Assembly: GCF_003429665.1 (NCBI RefSeq)
Contig: NZ_QUWK01000015.1
Coordinates: 1-51,311 of the forward strand
Length of the DNA stretch: 51,311 bases
Direction: 5' to 3'
Origin: Sphaerochaeta halotolerans
GTDB taxonomy: Bacteria > Spirochaetota > Spirochaetia > Sphaerochaetales > Sphaerochaetaceae
Numbering within the stretch: position 1 is the stretch's first letter; each line of letters starts with the position of its first letter. Of the stretch, positions 42,369-51,311 are shown in pieces. Below the pieces are notes generated by a model. That model worked only from the letters and a program-made list of their open reading frames with translations, did no database searches and was not told where the DNA came from. The position numbers and the translations under genes were made by a program.

Positions 42369-43391
42369 TCACTTGGCGTATTGTTTCTTAAATGCTGTAA
42401 CCCGGGCATGTGGGGCCTCGGAAAAATCACTCAGTATTCCGTCCTGGAGATATCGATAGGCAAGGGCTGCTATCATGGCACCATTGTCGGTACAGAGTTT
42501 CAATGAGGGGAAGGAAACTCCATAACCACCCTCTTGTAGAGAGAGCAACTCACTTCGCAAGTAGCTGTTTGCTGCAACCCCACCACCAGCGCTCAATCGC
42601 TTGAGCCCTGTTTCCTTGAGGGCCTGCCGTACCCGCTTCATCAGCATGTTCACTGCAGCGCGTTGGAATGATGCTGCAATATTCTCGGGACTTTTCTCGC
42701 TTTCCCCGTCCCAGAAGCTGTCCAATTGGTTGATGACCGCAGTCTTCAGGCCACTGTAGGAAATATCGTACGGGTGGTCCATGACATTGAGTTTCGGCCC
42801 AGGGAACAGGAAGGCAACAGGGTTGCCAGTTCTGGCAAGCCTGTCAATGGCGACCCCTCCTGGGTATCCAAACCCATAATGCTTGGCAACTTTATCAAAA
42901 GCCTCCCCTATTGCATCGTCAATCGTTGTGCCAAGGACCTCGATGGTGTCATAGTCATCCACACGACAAATCACCGTATGTCCTCCAGAGACAAGAACCC
43001 CGAGATAGGGATACTCCAGAGGATGTTCAATCTGTGAGGCATACAGATGTGCCCTGATATGATCAATGGTAATGAAGGGAAGGTTGAGGGAAGCAGCAAA
43101 TCCCTTGGCGAAGCTTACCCCAACGAGCAGGGAACCCAAGAGTCCCGGTCGGCTGGTAACAGCTACTGCATCAATGTCATTGACGGTAAGATTTGCCTTA
43201 TCTAAGGCCGATTGTACAACCTGGCTTATCCATTCGGTATGGAGACGGCTGGCTAATTCAGGGACAACTCCCTCATAGGGTTTGTGTAGTTCTATTTGGG
43301 TTGCAATAATATTGCTAAGAATGGTATGACCATCCTCAACCAGGGAAGCACTGCATTCATCACACGATGTTTCAATGCCAAGGACGATCAT
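42369..43391 (-). CDS. tsaD: tRNA N6-threonylcarbamoyladenosine transferase TsaD
   Basis: 340 residues, Kae1/Qri7 family. IETSCDECSASLV at the start, the metal-binding HIRAH motif near residue 110, and LVSGGHTVICRV near 135. It transfers the threonylcarbamoyl group to A37 of ANN-decoding tRNAs with TsaB and TsaE, neither of which is in the window. It overlaps the upstream small gene by 4 bp and is followed by apt. Confidence 0.95.
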   Translation of the reverse strand: MIVLGIETSCDECSASLVEDGHTILSNIIATQIELHKPYEGVVPELASRLHTEWISQVVQSALDKANLTVNDIDAVAVTSRPGLLGSLLVGVSFAKGFAASLNLPFITIDHIRAHLYASQIEHPLEYPYLGVLVSGGHTVICRVDDYDTIEVLGTTIDDAIGEAFDKVAKHYGFGYPGGVAIDRLARTGNPVAFLFPGPKLNVMDHPYDISYSGLKTAVINQLDSFWDGESEKSPENIAASFQRAAVNMLMKRVRQALKETGLKRLSAGGGVAANSYLRSELLSLQEGGYGVSFPSLKLCTDNGAMIAALAYRYLQDGILSDFSEAPHARVTAFKKQYAK

Positions 43392-43720
43392 AGATCCTCC
43401 AAGTCATAATCATCATCAAGCAATGCATAGCCCTCCGCACTGAAGTTGATAACTTTCTCACTCACCAATGGCGCAATATCCTTGAGCTCAAAACCATACT
43501 CCAAGGCACCAGGAAACATATCCAACAAAAATTGGGCAACATCTGGTTGCCATCCTAACCCAACTTTGGTGCGTACTGCTTGTTTCTCTCTATTCAGCAA
43601 GACAACCACCTCCTGGGCGACAGTATTTCTGAACCGTCTCTCTCTGTTCACGATATTCCTCTTCACCCGCAAGCCTACTCGACATTCGAGGAGAAGGTCA
43701 AGGTAAAGGTGAACAGGCAT
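43388..43720 (-). CDS. Unknown 110-residue protein coupled to tsaD
   Basis: No family recognised. The N-terminal half is basic with alternating hydrophobic residues (VHLYLDLLLECRVGLRVKR), the C-terminus strongly acidic (LLDDDYDLEDL); no membrane helix or signal peptide. The 4-bp overlap with tsaD supports its being a real gene. No Shine-Dalgarno sequence is visible before the ATG at 43720, so the start could lie further in. Confidence 0.6.
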   Translation of the reverse strand: MPVHLYLDLLLECRVGLRVKRNIVNRERRFRNTVAQEVVVLLNREKQAVRTKVGLGWQPDVAQFLLDMFPGALEYGFELKDIAPLVSEKVINFSAEGYALLDDDYDLEDL

Positions 43721-43737
43721 TTTAAACGCAATCCGTC

Positions 43738-43766
43738 TTTACCTTCTTCCCTGTTTCGGGTAGAAT
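43738..43766 (+). promoter_or_regulatory. Promoter of tRNA-Thr
   Basis: TTTACC (43738-43743), a 17-bp spacer and TAGAAT (43761-43766), about 23 nt before the tRNA. Confidence 0.6.
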
Positions 43767-43789
43767 GCATCTGTTTTCAGTAGATTGTT

Positions 43790-43861
43790 GCCAAAATAGC
43801 TCAGCGGTAGAGCAGCTCACTCGTAATGAGCAGGTCAAGGGTTCAATTCCCTTTTTTGGCT
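43790..43861 (+). tRNA. tRNA-Thr (anticodon CGT)
   Basis: Acceptor GCCAAAA/TTTTGGC, D arm GCTC..GAGC, anticodon stem GCTCA/TGAGC with loop CTCGTAA, T arm AAGGG-TTCAATT-CCCTT. CCA is not encoded. It has its own promoter and terminator. Confidence 0.95.
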
Positions 43862-43866
43862 CAAGA

Positions 43867-43895
43867 AGCGGTTCCTTAGGGAACCGCTCTTTCTT
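43867..43895 (+). terminator. Terminator after tRNA-Thr
   Basis: Perfect 9-bp stem AGCGGTTCC/GGAACCGCT with a TTAG loop (43867-43888), then CTTTCTT. Confidence 0.75.
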
Positions 43896-43912
43896 GTTAC
43901 AAGTCTTGACTA

Positions 43913-43944
43913 AGAATATCCCGGGCTGAAGCCCGGGATATTCT
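43913..43944. terminator. Long perfect hairpin between tRNA-Thr and ppdK
   Basis: A 15-bp perfect inverted repeat (43913-43927 with 43930-43944, core ATATCCCGGGCT) with a GA turn. It lies 16 bp past the ppdK stop, but no T tract follows on either strand, so it may act as an mRNA 3'-end stabiliser rather than a classic terminator. Confidence 0.5.
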
Positions 43945-43960
43945 AATGCTAACTAGAGAG

Positions 43961-46672
<2,712 letters not shown>

Positions 46673-46710
46673 ACAAGACTCCTTAATTTTCATGAATACT
46701 AGACTTGCAA

Positions 46711-46739
46711 ATCCTACCTGCTTCGCTCCATACTGTCAA
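46711..46739 (-). promoter_or_regulatory. Promoter of ppdK
   Basis: On the minus strand TTGACA (46739-46734), a 17-bp spacer and TAGGAT (46716-46711), about 40 nt before the ppdK start. Confidence 0.65.
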
Positions 46740-47003
46740 TGAACCCAGCGTAAAAAAAGACAGTTCGAACACTTTCAACTTCTTATTAGATAAATAGTTG
46801 TTACTATACTTTTTGGAACATTATTCCAATTTAGCCTTTGCGTTAGGTACCGAGTAAATTCTGATACAAATCATTTTTTACTACTTTCTAAGAGCTTTCA
46901 TTCCGATATTACGTGTTCACGCAATTTATAATTAGTATTTGATTGAAATCCTCATATTTGCAACAAACAGCAACAATTAGGAAATACAATCTCAGCCTTG
47001 TGC
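46740..47003. other. Gene-free AT-rich gap between ppdK and the kdu module
   Basis: Together with the ppdK leader, the gap between genes is about 390 bp. Apart from the ppdK promoter and the kduD terminator I see no gene, repeat or fold. Confidence 0.5.
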
Positions 47004-47041
47004 AAAAAAAATCACCCACATTCCTGCAACGGAACATGGGT
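47004..47041 (-). terminator. Terminator after kduD
   Basis: Minus-strand hairpin ACCCA..TTCC / GGAA..TGGGT with a 2x2 internal mismatch (47014-47041), followed by GA and eight T (47011-47004). Confidence 0.7.
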
Positions 47042-47060
47042 GTAGTTGATACTGTATTGC

Positions 47061-47864
47061 TTAGGGCTGTTTCCCGATGTAGGCAAGGATGCCACCATCG
47101 ACATACAGCACATGGCCGTTCACGAAGTCACTCGCCCCTGATGCAAGGAACAGGGCCGGGCCGGTCAGGTCCTCGGTTGTACCCCATCGCTCCGCCGGTG
47201 TTTTGGCTACGATGAACGAGTCGAACGGATGCCGGCTCCCGTCGGCCTGACGCTCTCTCAGCGGTGCTGTCTGCGGCGTGGCTATGTAGCCAGGCCCGAT
47301 TCCGTTGCATTGGATGTTGTACTTGCCGTACTCACTGCAGATGTTCCTTGTCAGCATCTTTAGGCCACCCTTTGCAGCTGCATACGCGGCCACCGTCTCT
47401 CTCCCCAGCTCGCTCATCATTGAGCAGATGTTGATGATCTTCCCGCTTTTTCTCTCCATCATCCCAGGCAGGACCGCCTTGCTGACGATGAACGGTGCAT
47501 TCAGGTCGATGTCGATTACCTTGCGCCACTGTTCTGCGCTCATCTCGTGCATTGGAACACGTCGAATGATTCCCGCGTTGTTCACTAGGATGTCGATTGG
47601 CCCCAGGTCCTTGGTTATTGTTTTCGTGGTCTGGGAGACCGCCTGCTCGTCGGTTACGTCGCACACATATCCCTTTGCCTCGATGCCCGCCTCCTTATAG
47701 GATGCAAGACCCTTGTCCACCAACTCCTGGTTGATATCGTTGAACGCTATCTTCGCACCTGCAGATGCATACGCACTTGCAATCGCGAACCCAATTCCAT
47801 AGCTTGCCCCGGTCACCCAGGCCACCTTCCCCTCGAGAGAGAACTTTTTGTCTATATATCCCAT
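47061..47864 (-). CDS. kduD: Short-chain dehydrogenase, KduD/gluconate 5-dehydrogenase type
   Basis: 267 residues, classical SDR: the NAD(P) motif TGASYGIG (near 19), NNAG (near 95), a catalytic serine in ICSMMS and YAAAKG near 162. The best fit from context is 2-dehydro-3-deoxy-D-gluconate 5-dehydrogenase, acting after KduI in the breakdown of unsaturated uronates from pectin-like polymers; gluconate 5-dehydrogenase is the alternative. It follows kduI by 8 nt. The GC content is strikingly high (60-70% in several 60-nt stretches) compared with the regulator gene. Confidence 0.75.
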   Translation of the reverse strand: MGYIDKKFSLEGKVAWVTGASYGIGFAIASAYASAGAKIAFNDINQELVDKGLASYKEAGIEAKGYVCDVTDEQAVSQTTKTITKDLGPIDILVNNAGIIRRVPMHEMSAEQWRKVIDIDLNAPFIVSKAVLPGMMERKSGKIINICSMMSELGRETVAAYAAAKGGLKMLTRNICSEYGKYNIQCNGIGPGYIATPQTAPLRERQADGSRHPFDSFIVAKTPAERWGTTEDLTGPALFLASGASDFVNGHVLYVDGGILAYIGKQP

Positions 47865-47872
47865 ATCTTTCT

Positions 47873-48715
47873 TTACCTCAAATCCTTCGTTGCCACATGG
47901 TCCATGTCCGTGTAGGTTCTATTCTCACCACACATCGACCAGATGAACGTATAATTACTTGTGCCAACCCCGCTGTGGATTGACCACGACGGGTTGATCA
48001 CCGCCTGTTCATTATGCACCACGATGTGCCTCGTCTCATTCGGCTCACCAAAGAAGTGGAACAGTGTCTGCTCCGCATCGATATCGAAATAGAAGTACAC
48101 CTCCATCCTTCGCTCATGCGTGTGAACCGGCATCGTATTCCACACGTTGCCCTCTTTCAACTGTGTCAGCCCCATGGAAAGTTGGCAGGTATCCAATACA
48201 TCGGGGTGGATGTACTGGTTGATCACCCGTTCATTGCTCTCGGCCTTGTTGCCTGCTGGTACATGCTTTGCATCGGCGAACACGATGTGCTTTGCCTCGA
48301 AGGCGTGGTGTGCAGGGGTGCTGCTCATGTAGAACTTTGCAGGTTTCTTGGCGTCATTGCTCCCAAGGCTCACATTTTTTGTCCCCATCGGCAGGTACAG
48401 CCCATCGAGGCTCACCAGCTCATAGCGCTTGCCGTCGGCAATTACATACCCGTCCCCACCGATGTTGATCATCCCGATCTCCCGGCGCTGTAGGAAGTAC
48501 TCGACCCCGAAGTCCTTCATCGCATCGATGTTCTTCTCAAGGTCAACCTCTCCGGCCACCGGCATCGCGCCCATCGTGACAATTCTGTCGATGTGCGAGT
48601 AGACACCGCTTACCTCATCAGGACGGAAAATTCTGTCAACCAGGAACTCATCCCTGAGCTCCTGTGTCGTCATATGCTTGAATGCATCTTTTCCTGTCGA
48701 ATACCGTGTATCCAT
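47873..48715 (-). CDS. kduI: 5-dehydro-4-deoxy-D-glucuronate isomerase
   Basis: 280 residues. The cupin zinc site is seen in MPVHTHERRMEVYFYF (two His and a Glu), with another His in the IHSGVGTSNY segment; the N-terminal HMTTQELRDEFLVDRIF and MPVAGEVDLE are typical of KduI. It converts 5-keto-4-deoxyuronate to 3-deoxy-D-glycero-2,5-hexodiulosonate, the substrate of KduD. AGGAGG lies 8 nt before the ATG. Middle gene of GntR-kduI-kduD; no polysaccharide lyase or transporter is in the window. Confidence 0.93.
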   Translation of the reverse strand: MDTRYSTGKDAFKHMTTQELRDEFLVDRIFRPDEVSGVYSHIDRIVTMGAMPVAGEVDLEKNIDAMKDFGVEYFLQRREIGMINIGGDGYVIADGKRYELVSLDGLYLPMGTKNVSLGSNDAKKPAKFYMSSTPAHHAFEAKHIVFADAKHVPAGNKAESNERVINQYIHPDVLDTCQLSMGLTQLKEGNVWNTMPVHTHERRMEVYFYFDIDAEQTLFHFFGEPNETRHIVVHNEQAVINPSWSIHSGVGTSNYTFIWSMCGENRTYTDMDHVATKDLR

Positions 48716-48742
48716 AGTGTTGCTCCTCCTTACCCAAATGAA

Positions 48743-49477
48743 TCATGCAAGGCTTTGTGGCTTTTTGATAGCCCGAACCTTATCCAAATATTTTTCAATA
48801 TCATTGCAATCGCTAAAATACATGCGAAGATCTGTCTGCAATACTGCATCCATACGCCTAATTCCCCCAAAAAGATGATAGGTTATAACCTGCTCAATTT
48901 CTTCAAATTTCTGTTGCTCAATCAGCAGAAGCAATACCCTATGTTCCTGCACCAAGTCCCTAAAAGCATGCATCTCCACGATGTCAAGCATTCTGAAACG
49001 GGTATAGGAAATCTCTGCCTCTTGGATTATCTGCCAAAAAAGGGGGAACCCTGTCTCTTCGAACCAGTGCTGATGCAACTCTACATCCAATGCATAGAAT
49101 GCAGTTTCAACAAATGGCCCGTTTTCAAGCAGTATTTCCTGCTTTCGAAGCACATGCATACACCGCTCGATTGCAAAAGGATTTGCAGTACGGGAAAAGT
49201 CCTGCACTGCCTTGGTCTCTAAAAGAATACGCATCATAATATTCTGATAGATATCGGAAAAATTGAGCAAGGTTGCCCTCACCCCCTTGTAGGGAATGAA
49301 CTCAATCAAGCCTGCTTCGCTCAATCGCTCCAATGCAGCATGCACTGGTGTCCGACTTGCTTTGAATCGGTCACAAAGATCTCCTTCCTTCTTCAACTCC
49401 CCTGGTCTGATGGCAAGAGAGAGAATCTCCTGTTTCAGGGTGGTATAGATCATATTGGTAGTCTCTTTTGACCGCAC
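48743..49477 (-). CDS. GntR-family transcriptional regulator (FCD subfamily)
   Basis: 244 residues: an N-terminal winged helix (KQEILSLAIRPGELKKEGDLCDRF and SRTPVHAALERLSEAGLIE) and an all-helical FCD ligand domain with metal-ligand-type His residues (near VELHQHW and MHAFRDLVQEH). Adjacent kduI and kduD suggest a hexuronate-derived inducer, as for UxuR/ExuR-type members. The GTG at 49477 has GGGGG about 7 nt upstream. AT-rich relative to the kdu genes. A pair of GTATAC palindromes just upstream may be the operator. Confidence 0.88.
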   Translation of the reverse strand: MRSKETTNMIYTTLKQEILSLAIRPGELKKEGDLCDRFKASRTPVHAALERLSEAGLIEFIPYKGVRATLLNFSDIYQNIMMRILLETKAVQDFSRTANPFAIERCMHVLRKQEILLENGPFVETAFYALDVELHQHWFEETGFPLFWQIIQEAEISYTRFRMLDIVEMHAFRDLVQEHRVLLLLIEQQKFEEIEQVITYHLFGGIRRMDAVLQTDLRMYFSDCNDIEKYLDKVRAIKKPQSLA

Positions 49478-49491
49478 TGCAACCCCCTATA

Positions 49492-49517
49492 TGTATACAA
49501 ATATCTAATTCGTATAC
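49492..49517. promoter_or_regulatory. Candidate operator of the GntR-kdu module
   Basis: Two GTATAC palindromes, in TGTATACA (49492-49499) and at 49512-49517, centred 19 bp apart (about two helical turns) and 15-40 bp upstream of the regulator's start. GntR/FCD proteins bind such short palindromes, so autoregulation is plausible. Confidence 0.4.
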
Positions 49518-49613
49518 TAATTTAATGCACTGTACCATGCAGAGGGGGTGAAGTCAATTACCTAACCCACAGTGGACTTTCACCATCTAGTTATTGCCCA
49601 TGCTGGGCAAACG

Positions 49614-49639
49614 AAAACCGGACAACTTGTGCCCGGTTT
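49614..49639 (-). terminator. Terminator after the sigma factor gene
   Basis: Minus-strand stem AAACCGG/CCGGTTT (49639-49633 with 49621-49615) followed by a T-rich TCGTTT; a second perfect hairpin TTGCCCA/TGGGCAA follows at 49594-49610. Confidence 0.55.
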
Positions 49640-49674
49640 CTTCCTATCTATATGTAAACACCTTTCTGGTGCTG

Positions 49675-50559
49675 TTATGCGATGTAGCTCTCAACCAGCT
49701 TTGAACGGGAGGGGTTACGCAACCTTTCGATTGCTTTCTTCTCGATCTGACGAATGCGCTCCTTGGTCAAGTTGTACAATTCACCAATCTCTTTGAGAGA
49801 CATGGGATTCTTTCCTTCAAGACCGAAGCGCAACTCAATGATTTCCCGTTCCTTATCACTCAAAGTGGAGAGCAATGAACGAACATCTGCTTCCAAAGCG
49901 TGTTCAAGAAGACTATCTTCAGGACTCAACTGGGAGGTATCCTCAATGAAATCACCGATATTGCTTGCACTTCCATCATTGAAAATAGGAGCATCGAGGC
50001 TAATCATATCCCTGCTGATAGCGAGCAAGTTGCCTACATGCTCAGAATCAAAACCAGTAAGGGTACCAATCTCTTCTGTACTCACGTCCTCTGAGTTCAT
50101 ATCTTTCATCAGCGCTTTCTGTGCCTTTTGGATCTGCAGAAGCTCATTGGTCCTGTTTAGAGGAAGGCGTACTGCCCGACTCTTCTCGTTGATTGCTTTC
50201 ATGATTGCCTGGCGGATCCACCATACAGCATAACTGATGAAGTGGTATCCCCTATCTATTTCAAACTTATCAAGTGCGGTCATCAAACCAATGTTTCCCT
50301 CATTAATAAGGTCAATCAAAGGCAAGCCCTGGTTCTGGTATTTCTTGGCAACATTGACAACGAAGCGAAGATTCGATTCAATCATCTTCTTTCGTGCAAG
50401 CTCGTCTCCTTCCTGTGCACGTTTTGCAAGTGCTACTTCCTCTTCAGGAGTAAGCAAGGGAATCCTGTTGATCTCCTTGAGGTACATGCTCAAAATATTT
50501 GCGTCATCATAAGCATAAGATTTTTCAATTACATTCAACATCGTTGGTTTCTTTTTCAT
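49675..50559 (-). CDS. Sigma-70 family RNA polymerase sigma factor, short group-2 form
   Basis: 294 residues. Region 1.2 is YLKEINRIPLLTPEEE; region 2 carries NLRFVVNVAKKYQNQGLP, DLINEGNIGLMTALDKFE and YHFISYAVWWIRQAI; region 3 follows; region 4 has the helix-turn-helix SLKEIGELYNLTKERIRQIE. Region 1.1 and the large non-conserved insert of primary RpoD are missing. A normal -10-recognising sigma, either the main one in a reduced form or an alternative RpoS/group-2 type. The ATG at 50559 (MKKKPTML) has GGAAGG 6 nt upstream; the frame is open to 50622. Confidence 0.9.
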   Translation of the reverse strand: MKKKPTMLNVIEKSYAYDDANILSMYLKEINRIPLLTPEEEVALAKRAQEGDELARKKMIESNLRFVVNVAKKYQNQGLPLIDLINEGNIGLMTALDKFEIDRGYHFISYAVWWIRQAIMKAINEKSRAVRLPLNRTNELLQIQKAQKALMKDMNSEDVSTEEIGTLTGFDSEHVGNLLAISRDMISLDAPIFNDGSASNIGDFIEDTSQLSPEDSLLEHALEADVRSLLSTLSDKEREIIELRFGLEGKNPMSLKEIGELYNLTKERIRQIEKKAIERLRNPSRSKLVESYIA

Positions 50560-50735
50560 TATGTACCTTCCTGTTTGGTCGTTGAAAAGGTAGCTGCAAC
50601 TAGCGTGCCAACTTACAATCATATTCTTTTATTTGCTTATAATATAGTTAGTTAATATTTTTCATTGCCAAATATCTGAGAAAATAATTGCACATCGTGT
50701 AGGTTTTTCCACAAAAAAGTGTCATTTTGACTCAC

Positions 50736-50762
50736 AAAAAAAATATCCCGTGGTTTTCGGGA
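50736..50762 (-). terminator. Terminator of the right-edge gene
   Basis: Minus-strand stem TCCCG/CGGGA with a 7-nt loop (50762-50746), followed by TA and eight T (50743-50736). Confidence 0.7.
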
Positions 50763-50801
50763 CATTCTGACTCGAACGGAAGATACGCTGGCAGTGCATC
50801 G

Positions 50802-51215
50802 TTACCCAACTGACCAATGTGGCTCACTTTCAGCAGCCAACCAAGGAAAATCAAGCTCGAGAGAAGCAAACCACTGGGCCAGACATTCTCCATTGAAAGG
50901 AATCTCACTTTCGCTGATATCCTTCTTGATCTGTTCATATTCCATCTTCAGGAAATCATGGATCATGTCGCCCTCACTGAGAGAGCAGGATATCCGCTTT
51001 TTCCCAATAAGATAGATGGTAAACTGACGCCTGAAGAAATCAAGCCAGTCCTTGTCAGGATTGTGTATTTCATTTCCTCGAATCAGGAAGACATCGACGA
51101 AACAATTAAGACTCCTCTCCAAATCCTGGGAACGGGCAAACAAACACGCCAGGCGGTAAAAATGCCTCCAAACCTGGTTGGTTTCCCAATCTTCAGGATT
51201 GCCTTTGAGGACCAA
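50802..51215 (-). CDS. Unidentified protein, possibly the 3' part of an interrupted gene
   Basis: 137 codons from a TTG at 51215, ending in LAAESEPHWSVG. The composition looks coding (aromatic-rich: RRQFTIYLIGKKR, LAQWFASLELDFPWL) and a terminator follows 40 bp later. There is no ribosome-binding site and no ATG near the start. The frame continues upstream without shift, through PNNNNYP, to a TAA at 51237-51239, and beyond it to the window edge. Family not recognised. Confidence 0.45.
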   Translation of the reverse strand: MVLKGNPEDWETNQVWRHFYRLACLFARSQDLERSLNCFVDVFLIRGNEIHNPDKDWLDFFRRQFTIYLIGKKRISCSLSEGDMIHDFLKMEYEQIKKDISESEIPFNGECLAQWFASLELDFPWLAAESEPHWSVG

Positions 51216-51236
51216 AGGATAGTTGTTGTTGTTTGG

Positions 51237-51311
51237 TTATTCGCTGTTTGTAGTGGGTAGAGCTACATGATTGGCTGTAGTGGAAGAGACAATTCTCCAC
51301 AGACGAAGTAG
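51237..51311 (-). other. Open frame from the right edge ending at an in-frame TAA
   Basis: Reads LLRLWRIVSSTTANHVALP then TTNSE and a TAA. It is in the same frame as the 50802-51215 segment, so this is either the end of a separate gene or the upstream part of one gene broken by a nonsense codon in a linker rich in Asn and Thr. Confidence 0.4.

Noticed and set aside
50817-51260. Plus-strand open frame of 147 codons at the right edge
   Set aside because: The minus strand has the more protein-like composition and a matching terminator; still, both are unidentified.

Overview
The window reads as a chromosomal piece of a free-living, fermentative spirochaete, most likely a Sphaerochaeta-like organism. 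The evidence is the order smc - rnhB - PUR-domain protein, which as I recall it matches Borrelia; an isoleucyl-tRNA synthetase of the long, eukaryote-like class; pyruvate phosphate dikinase together with a phosphofructokinase whose active site is not of the classical ATP type; and an SMC that lacks a normal hinge. No database could be searched, so the genus is inference.

Layout. 1-10.4 kb: the tail of an upstream gene, a DEAH-box RNA helicase, aroB divergent from a cysteine desulfurase-thiI pair for tRNA thiolation, then a large double activase (BcrAD/HgdC type fused to a dehydratase-like region) with its COG3581-type partner. 10.4-12.5 kb: pgl-zwf, the entry to the oxidative pentose phosphate pathway. 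12.5-17.8 kb (minus): ileS - lipoprotein - fmdB-like - trpS. 17.9-28.9 kb is a translation and chromosome core: cca, then minus-strand rnc, acpP, rpmF, coaD and a zinc-motif protein, then the ffh-rpsP-khpA-rimM-trmD-rplS operon, smc, divergent rnhB and bpuR. 29.0-31.6 kb is an AT-rich accessory patch beginning at tRNA-Gly, with a small membrane protein, a decayed IS21-like element and a DUF1848 protein.

31.6-36.5 kb (minus) holds a tightly coupled four-gene operon: ppk1 - CHAD protein - ParA-type ATPase - phosphofructokinase. It combines polyphosphate synthesis, a predicted polyphosphate binder, a positioning ATPase and a glycolytic enzyme, and is the best candidate in the window for an undescribed system. 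36.7-39.1 kb carries two overlapping M29 aminopeptidase genes, the first of which has lost most metal ligands. 39.1-46.7 kb holds coaX, an ABC-F ATPase, tRNA-Glu and tRNA-Gln, apt, tsaD, an unknown small gene, tRNA-Thr and ppdK. 47.0-49.5 kb is a GntR-kduI-kduD hexuronate module; kduI and kduD are much richer in GC than the adjoining regulator. 49.7-50.6 kb encodes a short group-2 sigma factor. The right edge holds an unidentified, possibly interrupted minus-strand gene.

Strong sigma-70-type promoters with 16-18 bp spacers can be read in many intergenic regions. At least two of them (for the cysteine desulfurase and cca) place the predicted transcription start on the A of the ATG, with no Shine-Dalgarno sequence, which suggests leaderless mRNAs. 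None of the four tRNA genes encodes CCA, consistent with the presence of cca.
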